From assembly GCA_037046735.1 (NCBI GenBank), contig JBAOHC010000027.1, positions 372,001 to 436,000 on the forward strand: DNA of 64,000 bases, given 5' to 3'. Made by a program: the position numbers and the translations under genes. The notes under the pieces were generated by a model. That model ran no database searches, was not told the origin of the DNA, and worked only from the letters and a program-made list of their open reading frames with translations. The stretch comes from JADKAV01 sp037046735 (lineage in GTDB: Bacteria; Actinomycetota; Actinomycetes; S36-B12; UBA10799). Positions 32,685 through 41,632 of the stretch are shown here, piece after piece. Every line of letters starts with the position of its first letter. Position 1 is the stretch's first letter.

Positions 32685-34082
32685 TCAGCGGTACGTGTCC
32701 AGAACCTCGCGAGCGTGCGCCAACTGTGCGGCGACAGCCTCCGGGGCAGTACCGCCCTTGTGGTTGCGGGCCGACAGCGCCGCTGCCACGGTCAAGGACT
32801 CCAGCGCCTCATCCGACAGCGCGGGGTCGACGGCCGACAGATCGAGCTCCCACAGTTGCACCCCGGCTTCATCGGCGCTGCGCACGGCGGCCCCGGAGAC
32901 TTCATGAGCCTGCCGGAACGGCATCCCGCGCCGAACCAGCCAGTCAGCCAGTTCCGTTGCCAGGGCGTGGCCGTTGGCGGTACTGGCCCCGGCCAGGTCC
33001 GCCCGGAAGGTCAAGGTCGCGACCGTACCGGTCATGGCGGGAAGCACGAGACCCAACGTGGCGATCGCGTCGAAGACCGGCTCCTTGTCCTCCTGCAGGT
33101 CGCGGTTGTAGGCGAAGGGCAGCCCTTTGAGCATGGTGAGGACACTCACCAGGTCACCGATCAGCCGACCGGACTTCCCCCGAGCCAGTTCCGCGGAGTC
33201 GGGATTCTTCTTCTGCGGCATGATCGACGACCCGGTGGAGAAGGCGTCGTGCAACTGCACCCAGCCGAATTCCGTCGATGCCCACAGGCAGATCTCCTCG
33301 CCCAGCCGGGACAGATGCACCCCGATCATCGCGGTGCAGAACAAGAACTCCGCGACGAAATCGCGGTCGGTGACGGCATCAATCGAATTCTCGAAGCTGC
33401 TGGCGAAACCCAGATCGGCGGCCGTGAACACCGGATCGAGGCCCAGGCCGTTCCCGGCGAGGGCACCAGCCCCCATCGGGGACACCGACGTCCGGTCGGC
33501 CCAGTCCTGCAGCCGGTCCAAGTCGCGCAGAAAGGCCTGCGCGTGTTTACCGATCTCATGGCCCAGAGTCACCGGTTGAGCGTGCTGAAGATGCGTGAAC
33601 CCGGGCGCGGGGTCTGCCGCGTGGCGGGTTGCCTGATCCAGAATCGCCGCCACCAGCGCGACCAGATCAGCGGTCAGCGACCCAGCCGCGTCGAGCAGGA
33701 GCAGACGCAGATCGGTGGCCACCTGATCGTTGCGGCTACGGCCCGCCCGCAGGCGCCCGCCGACGTCCTTGCCCACGACCTCCACGAGGCGGCGCTCGAG
33801 GGCGCCGTGCACGTCCTCGTCCGTCGGCGCCGGGACGAACTCCCCTGCCTCCACTTCGGCCGCCACCTGCTGCAGGCCGGCCAGTAGTGCCGCGTGGGTC
33901 GGCGCGTCCAGCAGTCCGGCTCGCAACAGCGCGTTGGCATGGGCGCGACCCTGGGCCAGGTCGTAGGGGGCCAGCACCCAGTCGAAGTGCGTCGAACGGC
34001 TCAGCTCCACCATGGCCTCGGCCGGACCGTGTCCGAAACGTGCGCCCCACAGCCGGCCGGTGCCGGTCTTCCCCTCAGCCAC
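32685..34082 (-). CDS. argH: Argininosuccinate lyase
   Basis: 465 residues from GTG 34082, which overlaps the argG stop by 8 nt; the longer upstream frame inside argG is not credible. GRAHANALL, AGRSRNDQVATDLRLL, HLQHAQPVTLGHEI and the superfamily signature GSSIMPQKKNPD (with the catalytic Ser in the mobile loop) are all present. It splits argininosuccinate into arginine and fumarate, the last step. It closes the arg operon. Confidence 0.96.
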   Translation of the reverse strand: MAEGKTGTGRLWGARFGHGPAEAMVELSRSTHFDWVLAPYDLAQGRAHANALLRAGLLDAPTHAALLAGLQQVAAEVEAGEFVPAPTDEDVHGALERRLVEVVGKDVGGRLRAGRSRNDQVATDLRLLLLDAAGSLTADLVALVAAILDQATRHAADPAPGFTHLQHAQPVTLGHEIGKHAQAFLRDLDRLQDWADRTSVSPMGAGALAGNGLGLDPVFTAADLGFASSFENSIDAVTDRDFVAEFLFCTAMIGVHLSRLGEEICLWASTEFGWVQLHDAFSTGSSIMPQKKNPDSAELARGKSGRLIGDLVSVLTMLKGLPFAYNRDLQEDKEPVFDAIATLGLVLPAMTGTVATLTFRADLAGASTANGHALATELADWLVRRGMPFRQAHEVSGAAVRSADEAGVQLWELDLSAVDPALSDEALESLTVAAALSARNHKGGTAPEAVAAQLAHAREVLDTYR

Positions 34083-35274
34083 GAGCGGTGTCCCGCCCGT
34101 GCGCCAGCCGGCTGGGAAGGCCCCACAGCTCGATGAAGCCGTGGGCCAGCGACTGGTCGAAGGTGTCCCCGGAGTCATAGGTCGCCAACCCGTAGTCGTA
34201 CAGGCTCTGGTCGCTGCGCCGGCCGGTGACGGTGGCACGGCCACCGTGCAGCATCATTCGAATCTCACCGCTCACGGATTGATTCACCTCCTCGATCAGC
34301 CCACTGAGCGCCTTGCGTAGAGGACTGAACCACAATCCGTCATAGACCAACTCCGACCACCGCTGACTCACCCCGCGGTAGTAGCGCAGCAGATCGCGCT
34401 CGACCGTCACGTGAGCCAGTTCGGAGTGCGCGGCGTACAGCGCCATCGCGCCGGGACACTCGTAGATCTCTCGGCTCTTGATGCCCACGAGCCGGTCCTC
34501 CACCGTGTCGATGCGCCCCACGCCGTGGGCCCCAGCCCGCACGTTCAGGACCTCGATCGCCTCCAACATGCTCACCGGTTCACCGTCGATAGCCACGGGC
34601 ACACCGCGGTCGAACATCACGGTGACCTCGTCGGGCTGTCGTGGGATGGCCGGGTTCTGTGTGTACGTGTAGAGGTCCTCCACAGGGGCGTTCCAGATGT
34701 CCTCCAGGAAACCCGTCTCCACCGCGCGGCCCCAGACGTTCTGGTCGATCGAGTAGGGCGACCTACTCGTGACGTCGACGGGCAACCCCTCACGCTGGGC
34801 GAACTCAATGGCCTTGTCCCGGGTCAGTGCCAGATCGCGCACCGGCGCCACGCACGTCAGGTCCGGGCCGAGCGCGCGGATCCCCACCTCGAATCGCACC
34901 TGATCATTGCCCTTCCCCGTGCAGCCGTGGGACACGATCGTGGCCCCATGCCGATGGGCGGCCGCGACGAGGTGCTTGACGATGACCGGCCTCGAGAGGG
35001 CGCTGACGAGAGGGTAGCGGTCCATGTACAGGGCATTGGCCTGCAAGGCCGGCAGGCAGTAGTCCTGCGCGAACTCAACGCGCGCGTCGACCACCTCCGA
35101 TTCCACCGCTCCACAGCCCAAGGCACGCTTGCGGATGACGTCCATGTCCTCGCCGCCTTGGCCGACGTCGACAGCCAGGGCGATCACTTCGGCGCCCGTC
35201 TGCTCACGCACCCACCCGATCCCCACCGAAGTGTCCAGGCCGCCGCTGTATGCCAGCACCACCCGCTCTGCCAT
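34075..35274 (-). CDS. argG: Argininosuccinate synthase
   Basis: 399 residues. AYSGGLDTS (residues 8-16) is the ATP pyrophosphatase P-loop. VSHGCTGKGNDQVRFE and SPYSIDQNVWGRAVE bind citrulline and aspartate. It condenses citrulline with aspartate using ATP. Its neighbours are argR (9 nt upstream) and argH (overlapping). Full family length. Confidence 0.97.
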   Translation of the reverse strand: MAERVVLAYSGGLDTSVGIGWVREQTGAEVIALAVDVGQGGEDMDVIRKRALGCGAVESEVVDARVEFAQDYCLPALQANALYMDRYPLVSALSRPVIVKHLVAAAHRHGATIVSHGCTGKGNDQVRFEVGIRALGPDLTCVAPVRDLALTRDKAIEFAQREGLPVDVTSRSPYSIDQNVWGRAVETGFLEDIWNAPVEDLYTYTQNPAIPRQPDEVTVMFDRGVPVAIDGEPVSMLEAIEVLNVRAGAHGVGRIDTVEDRLVGIKSREIYECPGAMALYAAHSELAHVTVERDLLRYYRGVSQRWSELVYDGLWFSPLRKALSGLIEEVNQSVSGEIRMMLHGGRATVTGRRSDQSLYDYGLATYDSGDTFDQSLAHGFIELWGLPSRLAHGRDTARG

Positions 35275-35283
35275 CTGTCTCTC

Positions 35284-35784
35284 CTATCGACGGTTCTTGA
35301 TGATCTGCTGCAGGCGTTCGGCGACCGCCTGGCCCGTGCTGTGTTCCCCCACGACCAGCATGATCGTGTCGTCGCCGGCGATCGTCCCGATCACGTCGGT
35401 GAGATGGCTGTGGTCGAAGGCGCTGGCCAGGTACTGGGCCGCCCCGGGTGGTGTGCGGAGGACGACGAGGTTGCCGCTATAGGCAACCGACACCATGGTG
35501 TCCTCAGCGACCCGGATCAATCGGGCGTTGATGTCCTCGAGTTCGTCGGCCTGCAGCCGGTCCTCGCCGCCCTCAGCGGGCACCGCGTAGAGCATGCGGC
35601 CATCACCGGCCAGCGTCTTCACAGCGCCGAGTTCGTCGAGGTCGCGGCTCACGGTCGCCTGGGTGACGTCGATGCCGCGCTCGCGCAGCAGTTCGACGAG
35701 GTCGGCCTGCGAGGCGACCGCCTGGCTGCGGATCATGGCCACGATGAGGTCGCGACGGGCCGCCCGGGTGTTCAACACACTCAT
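35284..35784 (-). CDS. argR: Arginine repressor ArgR
   Basis: 166 residues. N-terminal winged helix (AMIRSQAVASQADLVELLRE, VTQATVSRDLDELGAVK); C-terminal hexamerisation and arginine-binding domain with GTIAGDDTIMLVV. It represses arginine synthesis genes when arginine is abundant. The start overlaps the argD stop by 4 nt, so it is expressed with the operon it should control. A possible target is the argC upstream region. Confidence 0.96.
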   Translation of the reverse strand: MSVLNTRAARRDLIVAMIRSQAVASQADLVELLRERGIDVTQATVSRDLDELGAVKTLAGDGRMLYAVPAEGGEDRLQADELEDINARLIRVAEDTMVSVAYSGNLVVLRTPPGAAQYLASAFDHSHLTDVIGTIAGDDTIMLVVGEHSTGQAVAERLQQIIKNRR

Positions 35785-36917
35785 GTCAGCGCCTCGGCGA
35801 GCACGGCACAGGCATGGTCAGCGTGCGACTCTGTCAGGTTCAGGGGCGGTGCCAGCCGGATCACCCTGTCACCGATCGCGTTGACGAGCAGGCCGTGGTC
35901 GCGACAGTCAGTCTCCACCTGTTTGGCCACGGGTTCCTTGAGGACCACCCCGAGCAGCAACCCGCGCCCGCGCACATCTTCCACACCGGCCGCGTCCTGC
36001 AGAGCGTTGGTGATCCGGCCCCCCACGTCCACGGTGTGCTGCAGCAGACCGTCGGCCTCGATCGTGTCGAGCACCGCCAAGGCGGCCGCGCAGGCGATCG
36101 GATTGCCCCCGAAGGTGCTGCCGTGCTGCCCGGGGGACAGCAACTCCGCCGTCTCCCCGAAGGTCAGCAGAGCGCCGATCGGGAGGCCGCCGCCCAGACC
36201 CTTGGCCAGGGTGATCATGTCGGGCGCGACGTCCTCGTGCTGTACCGCCAGCCACCGACCGGTGCGACCGATCCCCGTCTGCACCTCATCCGCGATGAGC
36301 AGCGCCCCCTGCCCGCGCAGCTGCTGAAGGTAGCCCCGTGGGGCGGGAATGACACCGGCCTCCCCCTGGATCGGCTCGATGATGATGGCGGCCGAGTCGG
36401 GGCCCACCCGCGGTACCTGGCCGAACTCGAAGAAATCCACCCCGGGCACCAGCGGCTCGAAAGGCGCCCGTTTCGGGGGCTGCCCGGTCAGCGACAGGGC
36501 GCCCATGGTCCGGCCGTGGAAGCTGCCGGTCGCGGCGTGCACTGTGTGCCTGCCGGTGAGCCGGGCCACCTTGAACGCCGCCTCGTTCGCCTCGGCCCCG
36601 GAGTTGCAGAAGAACACCCGGCCCTGGCGCCCGGTCATGTCGAGCAGCCGCTCGGCCAACTCGACACCTACAGGGTGGATCGCCAGGTTGCTGGTGTGGC
36701 CGTACTCACCGGCCTGTTTCGTGATCGCCGCCCGGACGGCGGGGTGGGCATGACCGAGGGCGTTGACCGCGATGCCAGCCATCATGTCGAGGTACTCGCG
36801 GCCTTGGTCGTCCCACACCAGCGCACCCGCGCCTCGTACGACGACCACGGGCGGCGTGCCGTAGTTGTTGCTCATGACGGCCTGCCAACGGTCAGTCCAA
36901 TTGGATGTAGAGGTCAT
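35781..36917 (-). CDS. argD: Acetylornithine aminotransferase
   Basis: 378 residues. Class III PLP enzyme: FFCNSGAEANEAAFK (phosphate cup), IADEVQTGIGRTG (Asp to the pyridine N) and ITLAKGLGGGLPIGA (Schiff-base Lys). It converts N-acetylglutamate semialdehyde to N-acetylornithine. The start overlaps argB by 4 nt. In many relatives argF follows argD; here argR follows directly. Confidence 0.96.
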   Translation of the reverse strand: MTSTSNWTDRWQAVMSNNYGTPPVVVVRGAGALVWDDQGREYLDMMAGIAVNALGHAHPAVRAAITKQAGEYGHTSNLAIHPVGVELAERLLDMTGRQGRVFFCNSGAEANEAAFKVARLTGRHTVHAATGSFHGRTMGALSLTGQPPKRAPFEPLVPGVDFFEFGQVPRVGPDSAAIIIEPIQGEAGVIPAPRGYLQQLRGQGALLIADEVQTGIGRTGRWLAVQHEDVAPDMITLAKGLGGGLPIGALLTFGETAELLSPGQHGSTFGGNPIACAAALAVLDTIEADGLLQHTVDVGGRITNALQDAAGVEDVRGRGLLLGVVLKEPVAKQVETDCRDHGLLVNAIGDRVIRLAPPLNLTESHADHACAVLAEALT

Positions 36918-37762
36918 GGTTCGTTAACCACCATCGTGCCGATGCCGCTGTCCGTGAAGACCTCGACCAGGACCGCGTGGGCGATCCGGCCGTCGACCAC
37001 GTGGGCACGCCGGACACCGTTCTCGGTGGCGTGCAGGCAGGCCTCCATCTTCGGCAACATGCCCGCGTCCAGGCCGGGCAGCATCGTGCGCAGGTCGGGG
37101 GGGCTGATCTGCTGGACGAAGTCGACGCACGTCGGCCAGTCCCGGTAGAGGCCGGCGACGTCGGTCAGTACGACCAGTTTGACGGCACCGAGCGCGACTG
37201 CCAGGGCAGCAGCGGCTGAGTCGGCGTTCACGTTGTAGGACTGTCCGTCAGTGCCGCGACTGACGGTGGAGACCACGGGGATCAAGCCGTCGTCGAGCAG
37301 GGAGTGGACGAAGTCGGGCCGGACCTCGCTGATCTCGCCCACTAGCCCGAGGTCCGCGCTGCGTGGTCGGGCGGTGAACAAGTGGGCGTCCTCGCCGCTG
37401 ACCCCCACCGCGTACGGGCCCTCGGTGTTGATGAGGCTGACCAGCTCACGCTGGACCTGCCCGACGAGCACCATCCGCACGACGTCCATCACCTCCGGGG
37501 TGGTGACCCGCCGGCCATCGACGAACTCCGTGGGAACGTCGAGGCGGTCCAGCATGGTGTTGATCTGCGGGCCACCTCCATGCACGATCACCGGACGGAT
37601 CCCCGCCAGCTTCAGGAACACCACGTCTTCGGCGAAGGCCCGCCGCAGCGACTCCTCGGTCATGGCGTGCCCGCCGTACTTGATGACCACGATCTGACCG
37701 TGGAAGGCCTTGAGCCACGGCAGGGCGCCGGACAGCGTGGTCGCGATCTCGATGTCCTTCAT
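36914..37762 (-). CDS. argB: Acetylglutamate kinase
   Basis: 282 residues. VIKYGGHAM (phosphate-binding Gly loop and Lys), VHGGGPQIN (acetylglutamate site) and NVNADSAAAALA (ATP site) identify the family. It phosphorylates N-acetylglutamate and is usually inhibited by arginine; the N-terminal helix that supports this in sensitive hexameric enzymes is present (MKDIEIATTLSGALPWLKAF). The start overlaps argJ by 4 nt. Confidence 0.96.
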   Translation of the reverse strand: MKDIEIATTLSGALPWLKAFHGQIVVIKYGGHAMTEESLRRAFAEDVVFLKLAGIRPVIVHGGGPQINTMLDRLDVPTEFVDGRRVTTPEVMDVVRMVLVGQVQRELVSLINTEGPYAVGVSGEDAHLFTARPRSADLGLVGEISEVRPDFVHSLLDDGLIPVVSTVSRGTDGQSYNVNADSAAAALAVALGAVKLVVLTDVAGLYRDWPTCVDFVQQISPPDLRTMLPGLDAGMLPKMEACLHATENGVRRAHVVDGRIAHAVLVEVFTDSGIGTMVVNEP

Positions 37763-38904
37763 GACGAGTACGCCGAGTTCTCGTGAACGTATTCGTGGGT
37801 CAGGTCTGTGGTCGTGATCGTGGCCCGGTGCGTTCCAGCGTGCAGATCGATGTCCACCGTCACCTGGCGATGGCTGAGGTCCACCAGATCGCGCCGATCC
37901 CCGACACCGGAATCCCGGCAGACCTGCACACCGTTGATGGATACATCGATGTGCAGCGGATCAAAAGCCGCGTCAGTCGTGCCCACTGCGGAGAGCACGC
38001 GGCCCCAGTTGGGATCCTCACCGAACATCGCGCACTTGAACAAGGCGCTGCGGGCCACCGCCCGGCCGACCGCGACCGCATCGTTTTCGCTGGCGGCGTT
38101 GGTCACGCGGATGTCGATGAGTTTGGAGGCTCCCTCCGCATCGGCAGCCAACTGCCGGGCGAGATTGGCGCAGACCGCGTGCAGATGGGCAGCGAAGGCG
38201 TCATCGGCGGGCACCCCGGAGGCGCCGCTGGCCATGACGATCACCGTGTCATTTGTGGACATGCAGCCATCAGCGTCGACCCGGTCAAAGGTCCGGGCGC
38301 AGGCGTGGCGCAATGCGGTGTCGAGAGTAGCCGCATCGACGATCGCATCGGTGGTGATCACACACAACATCGTCGCCATGCCGGGGGCCAGCATTCCCGC
38401 GCCCTTGGCCATGCCGCCGACGCGGTATCCCGCCTCGGCCGTGGCGGTCTTGGCGACGGTGTCCGTGGTCATGATCGCCTCGGCGGCGCTGGGGCCGCCG
38501 TCGGGATGAGCCGAGGAGATGGCGACCCGCAGACCTGCGAGCAGCCGGGTCAGGTCCAAGCGCTCCCCAATCAGGCCGGTCGAACAGACCGCCACGTCGA
38601 TGGGTCCGATCGCCAGCGCCTGCGCCGCCGCTTCGGCCGTGTGGTGAGTATCCGCGAAACCGGCAGGTCCTGTGCACGCATTGGCGCCGCCGGAGTTGAG
38701 CACGACTGCGCGCAAGACCCCGTCAGTGAGCACTTGCCGCGACCACAGCACCGGCGCGGCCTGGATCCGGTTGCTCGTGAAGACCCCGGCCGCATCAAAG
38801 CGGGGACCGTCATTGATCACCACGGCGAGGTCCGGGGTGCCGGAGGCCTTAAGGCCCGCGGTGACGCCGGCGGCGCGGAAACCTTGGGCGAAGGTGACAG
38901 TCAC
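37759..38904 (-). CDS. argJ: Glutamate N-acetyltransferase / amino-acid acetyltransferase ArgJ
   Basis: 381 residues from GTG 38904, which shares GTGA with the argC stop; the longer upstream frame lies in argC and is rejected. GMLAPGMATMLCVITTDA contains the autocleavage site, with Thr of ATML as nucleophile. CMSTNDTV and EDPNWGRVLSA are family signatures. ArgJ recycles the acetyl group from N-acetylornithine to glutamate, and in bifunctional forms also uses acetyl-CoA. Cleaves itself into alpha and beta chains. Confidence 0.96.
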   Translation of the reverse strand: MTVTFAQGFRAAGVTAGLKASGTPDLAVVINDGPRFDAAGVFTSNRIQAAPVLWSRQVLTDGVLRAVVLNSGGANACTGPAGFADTHHTAEAAAQALAIGPIDVAVCSTGLIGERLDLTRLLAGLRVAISSAHPDGGPSAAEAIMTTDTVAKTATAEAGYRVGGMAKGAGMLAPGMATMLCVITTDAIVDAATLDTALRHACARTFDRVDADGCMSTNDTVIVMASGASGVPADDAFAAHLHAVCANLARQLAADAEGASKLIDIRVTNAASENDAVAVGRAVARSALFKCAMFGEDPNWGRVLSAVGTTDAAFDPLHIDVSINGVQVCRDSGVGDRRDLVDLSHRQVTVDIDLHAGTHRATITTTDLTHEYVHENSAYSS

Positions 38905-39899
38905 GGCGCTACTCCGTTCACTGGGAGACCGAGAGTCTCGTCGAATCCGAACATGAGGTTGGCGTTCTGGATCGCCTGACCGGCCGCACCTTTGCCGAGG
39001 TTGTCCAGCGCGGTGCAAACGATGATCCGATCGGCATGCTCGTCGTAGGCCCACTGCAGTACGACGCAGTTGGACCCCAGCGTCATCTGGGTGGCCGGCC
39101 ATTGACCCTCGGGCAGAATCCGCACGAAGGGCTCACCGTCATAGGCCGCGTGCAACGTCGCCTCGACGTCGCCGGCGCCGGTGCGCGGCGCACATACTGT
39201 GGCGATGATGCCGCGGGCCATGGGGGCCAGCAGCGGGGTGAAGGACAGTCGGGCGCCGGTTCCGAGTGTCTGCTCGATCTCGGGGGTGTGCTGGTGAACA
39301 CCCCCGACCTTGTAGGGCCGCATTCCGGATGTGATCTCGGTGGCGAGCAGTCCGACGGACGGGCTGCGTCCGGCACCACTGGTGCCCGAGGCCGCGACGG
39401 CCACGAGGTGGCTGGCATCGACCAGACCCGCGCCGACAAGGGGGCGGGCGGCCAGCGCGATCGCCGTGGCGTAACAGCCAGGGTTGGCGACCCGAGCGCT
39501 CTGTGCGATCAGGGTCCGTTGACCGGGGATCTCCGGCAGCCCATAGGTCCAGGTGCCCGCGTGGGGCCCGGAGTAGTAGCGCGCCCACTGCTGTGGATCG
39601 GTCAGTCGGAAGTCGGCGCCGAGATCCACGATCGGCACGTCGATCTGCCGGGCGTATTGCGCGGACTGGCCGTGCGGCAGCGCCATGAAGACCAGGTCGA
39701 CGCTGACCTCGGCTGGATCGAAGGTGGCCACCCTCAGGTCCGCGCACGTCGCCAGATGCGGGTGCAGGCTGCCCACAGACTGGCCTGCGGAGGCATTGGC
39801 CCAGACCTGGGCGACCTCGAAAGAAGGGTGGTCGGCAAGCAATCGCAGCAGTTCGCCGCCGCTGTACCCCGACGCCCCCAGAACACCGACCGTCGTCAT
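38901..39899 (-). CDS. argC: N-acetyl-gamma-glutamyl-phosphate reductase
   Basis: 332 residues. GVLGASGYSGGELLRLL (NADP Rossmann, residues 5-21); FMALPHGQSA; VANPGCYATA with catalytic Cys142. It reduces acetylglutamyl phosphate to the semialdehyde. It is first in the operon argC-J-B-D-R-G-H, and starts at an ATG 6 nt after TAGAGT, so the transcript is likely leaderless. Confidence 0.97.
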   Translation of the reverse strand: MTTVGVLGASGYSGGELLRLLADHPSFEVAQVWANASAGQSVGSLHPHLATCADLRVATFDPAEVSVDLVFMALPHGQSAQYARQIDVPIVDLGADFRLTDPQQWARYYSGPHAGTWTYGLPEIPGQRTLIAQSARVANPGCYATAIALAARPLVGAGLVDASHLVAVAASGTSGAGRSPSVGLLATEITSGMRPYKVGGVHQHTPEIEQTLGTGARLSFTPLLAPMARGIIATVCAPRTGAGDVEATLHAAYDGEPFVRILPEGQWPATQMTLGSNCVVLQWAYDEHADRIIVCTALDNLGKGAAGQAIQNANLMFGFDETLGLPVNGVAP

Positions 39900-39900
39900 A

Positions 39901-39923
39901 TATGCACTCTATACACTATGCGC
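39901..39923. promoter_or_regulatory. argC promoter and candidate ArgR operator, divergent -10 boxes
   Basis: The minus strand has TAGAGT (39906-39911) 6 nt before the argC ATG. The plus strand has TACACT (39912-39917) pointing to the acyl-CoA synthetase. Over both lie three TATxCxC-like repeats (TATGCAC, TATACAC, TATGCGC at 39901, 39910, 39917), an A+T-rich island that could be an ARG box. Binding is inference. Confidence 0.4.
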
Positions 39924-39970
39924 ATGGACGTGCCGGTGACCCCGGCTGAGGCGTGCGTCACACTGGGAGT

Positions 39971-41623
39971 ATGCGTCCGTTGGATCCGCTGCGATCGGTC
40001 GTCGACGCCGCGGATATCGCAAAAGCAGGAGCGTTCGGATCGCTGCGATCTGGACTGCTCAAGCCGCGCAATCCCTTCGTCGCCGCCCGCATGCTCTCGG
40101 TGTTCCGGGAGTGGGGCACCACGCCCGGTCTGGGCTTCTCACTGGGGGCTGTACGCGACCCCGAGGCGGTGGCCGTGGTCGATGTCGACGACCCGAACGT
40201 GGAGGAGATCACGTTCGCCGAGGCCGAGTACAAGACCATGGTGCTCGCGAACTCCCTGCTGGACCGGGGGGCGGCATCGGGCAGCGCGGTGGGGCTGCTG
40301 GGTCGCAACTCGCGGGCCTACGCAGAGACCATCGTCGCCGTCTCACGCACCGGCGCCGACCTGATCTACCTGAATACGGGATCCACTGCCGAACAGGTTC
40401 AGACCGTCTGCGCAGCCCACGACATCACGATGATGATCCACGACCGCGAGTTCGACGCTGTGGTCCCCGAGACCGTGCTCTCACTGCGACTCGATGATCC
40501 TGCGGGCATCCCCCTGCTCGACTCGATGCCCTGGAACGGAGACGTGAAGGTGCCACGGCAGCCGTCTCGGCACGTCATCCTCAGCAGCGGCACCACCGGC
40601 GGGCCACTACGTGGGGCAGCTCGCACCACGGCCCCGTTGGATTCGATCGCGGCCCTGCTGCATTCCTTCCCAGTGAAGATGAACGGGGTGACGTTGATCG
40701 CGGCACCCATGTTCCACGCCTGGGGCTGGATGCACCACCGCATGGCGACGGTGCTGGACAACACGCAGATCCTGCTGCGCGAACCGGAACCCGAACGCCT
40801 GCTGGCGCTGGCTCAGGCCTACGAGGTGGACACGATCATCACCGTGCCGGTCGTCCTCAAGCGCATGGTCGATCTGCCACGCAAGGTCAAACGCTCTTAC
40901 GACCTCTCCTCGTTGACGTGCGTGGCGGTGTCAGGATCGGCGATCCCGGGCGACCTGGCGACACAGTTCATGGACGACTTCGGGGATGTGTTGTACAACC
41001 TGTACGGCACCACGGAGGCGGCATACGCCACCATCGCCACCCCCGAGGATCTGCGCGAAGATCCGCACACTGCTGGTCGACCGATGCCGGGCGTACGGGT
41101 GGAGGTGCTCGACCGCAAGGGCCGCGCCGTACCGCGCGGCGCGGACGGGCGGGTCTTCGTACGTTCGCGGACCAGCATCGACGAGTACAAGGCCGACGGA
41201 TCCAGCGGTTCGGTCAAGGGGATGGTGCCAACCGGTGACCTCGGGTGCTTGGACGAGCAGGGCCGGTTGACGATCAAAGGCCGTGCCGACGATGTCGTGG
41301 TGACTGGCGGGGAGAACGTGCACCCCACGGAGGTCGAAGACGTTCTGCGCGGGCACCCGCTGCTGGCCGATGTGGCAGTGACCGGGCGTCCCGACCCCGT
41401 GTACGGCTCGGTGCTCGTGGCCCACGTGGTGGTGCTCCCGGGCGCGGTGGTCAGCGACGACGACCTTCTGCAGTGGGCGCGATCGCGCCTGGGCCCCCAC
41501 CATCGGCCGCGCGAGGTCAACCGGGTGGAGGCCCTGCCGCGCAACGCCACCGGCAAGGTGCTGCGGCGCGTCTTGACCGGCGAGGTCCGCATGGAGGATC
41601 TCGACGAGGAAGACCTGCTCTAG
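39971..41623 (+). CDS. AMP-dependent acyl-CoA synthetase/ligase
   Basis: 550 residues from ATG 39971 (a GTG at 39953 in the same frame is possible; neither has an ideal Shine-Dalgarno). ILSSGTTGGPLRGAART is the ATP/AMP P-loop (A3), NLYGTTEAAYA is A5, PTGDLG is A7, KGRADDVVVTGGENVHP is A8 and RNATGKVLRR ends with the catalytic Lys (A10). It likely activates a fatty acid to acyl-CoA; the chain length is not readable. It separates argC from pheT and converges on pheT with a 9-nt gap. Confidence 0.88.
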   Translation: MRPLDPLRSVVDAADIAKAGAFGSLRSGLLKPRNPFVAARMLSVFREWGTTPGLGFSLGAVRDPEAVAVVDVDDPNVEEITFAEAEYKTMVLANSLLDRGAASGSAVGLLGRNSRAYAETIVAVSRTGADLIYLNTGSTAEQVQTVCAAHDITMMIHDREFDAVVPETVLSLRLDDPAGIPLLDSMPWNGDVKVPRQPSRHVILSSGTTGGPLRGAARTTAPLDSIAALLHSFPVKMNGVTLIAAPMFHAWGWMHHRMATVLDNTQILLREPEPERLLALAQAYEVDTIITVPVVLKRMVDLPRKVKRSYDLSSLTCVAVSGSAIPGDLATQFMDDFGDVLYNLYGTTEAAYATIATPEDLREDPHTAGRPMPGVRVEVLDRKGRAVPRGADGRVFVRSRTSIDEYKADGSSGSVKGMVPTGDLGCLDEQGRLTIKGRADDVVVTGGENVHPTEVEDVLRGHPLLADVAVTGRPDPVYGSVLVAHVVVLPGAVVSDDDLLQWARSRLGPHHRPREVNRVEALPRNATGKVLRRVLTGEVRMEDLDEEDLL

Positions 41624-41632
41624 GGCCTGGGA

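Noticed and set aside
31752..33887. 711-codon plus-strand open frame
   Set aside because: It lies opposite argH and a membrane protein gene; composition is the antisense of their codons.
34411..36327. 638-codon plus-strand open frame
   Set aside because: Antisense of argG, argR and argD, which have full family motifs.
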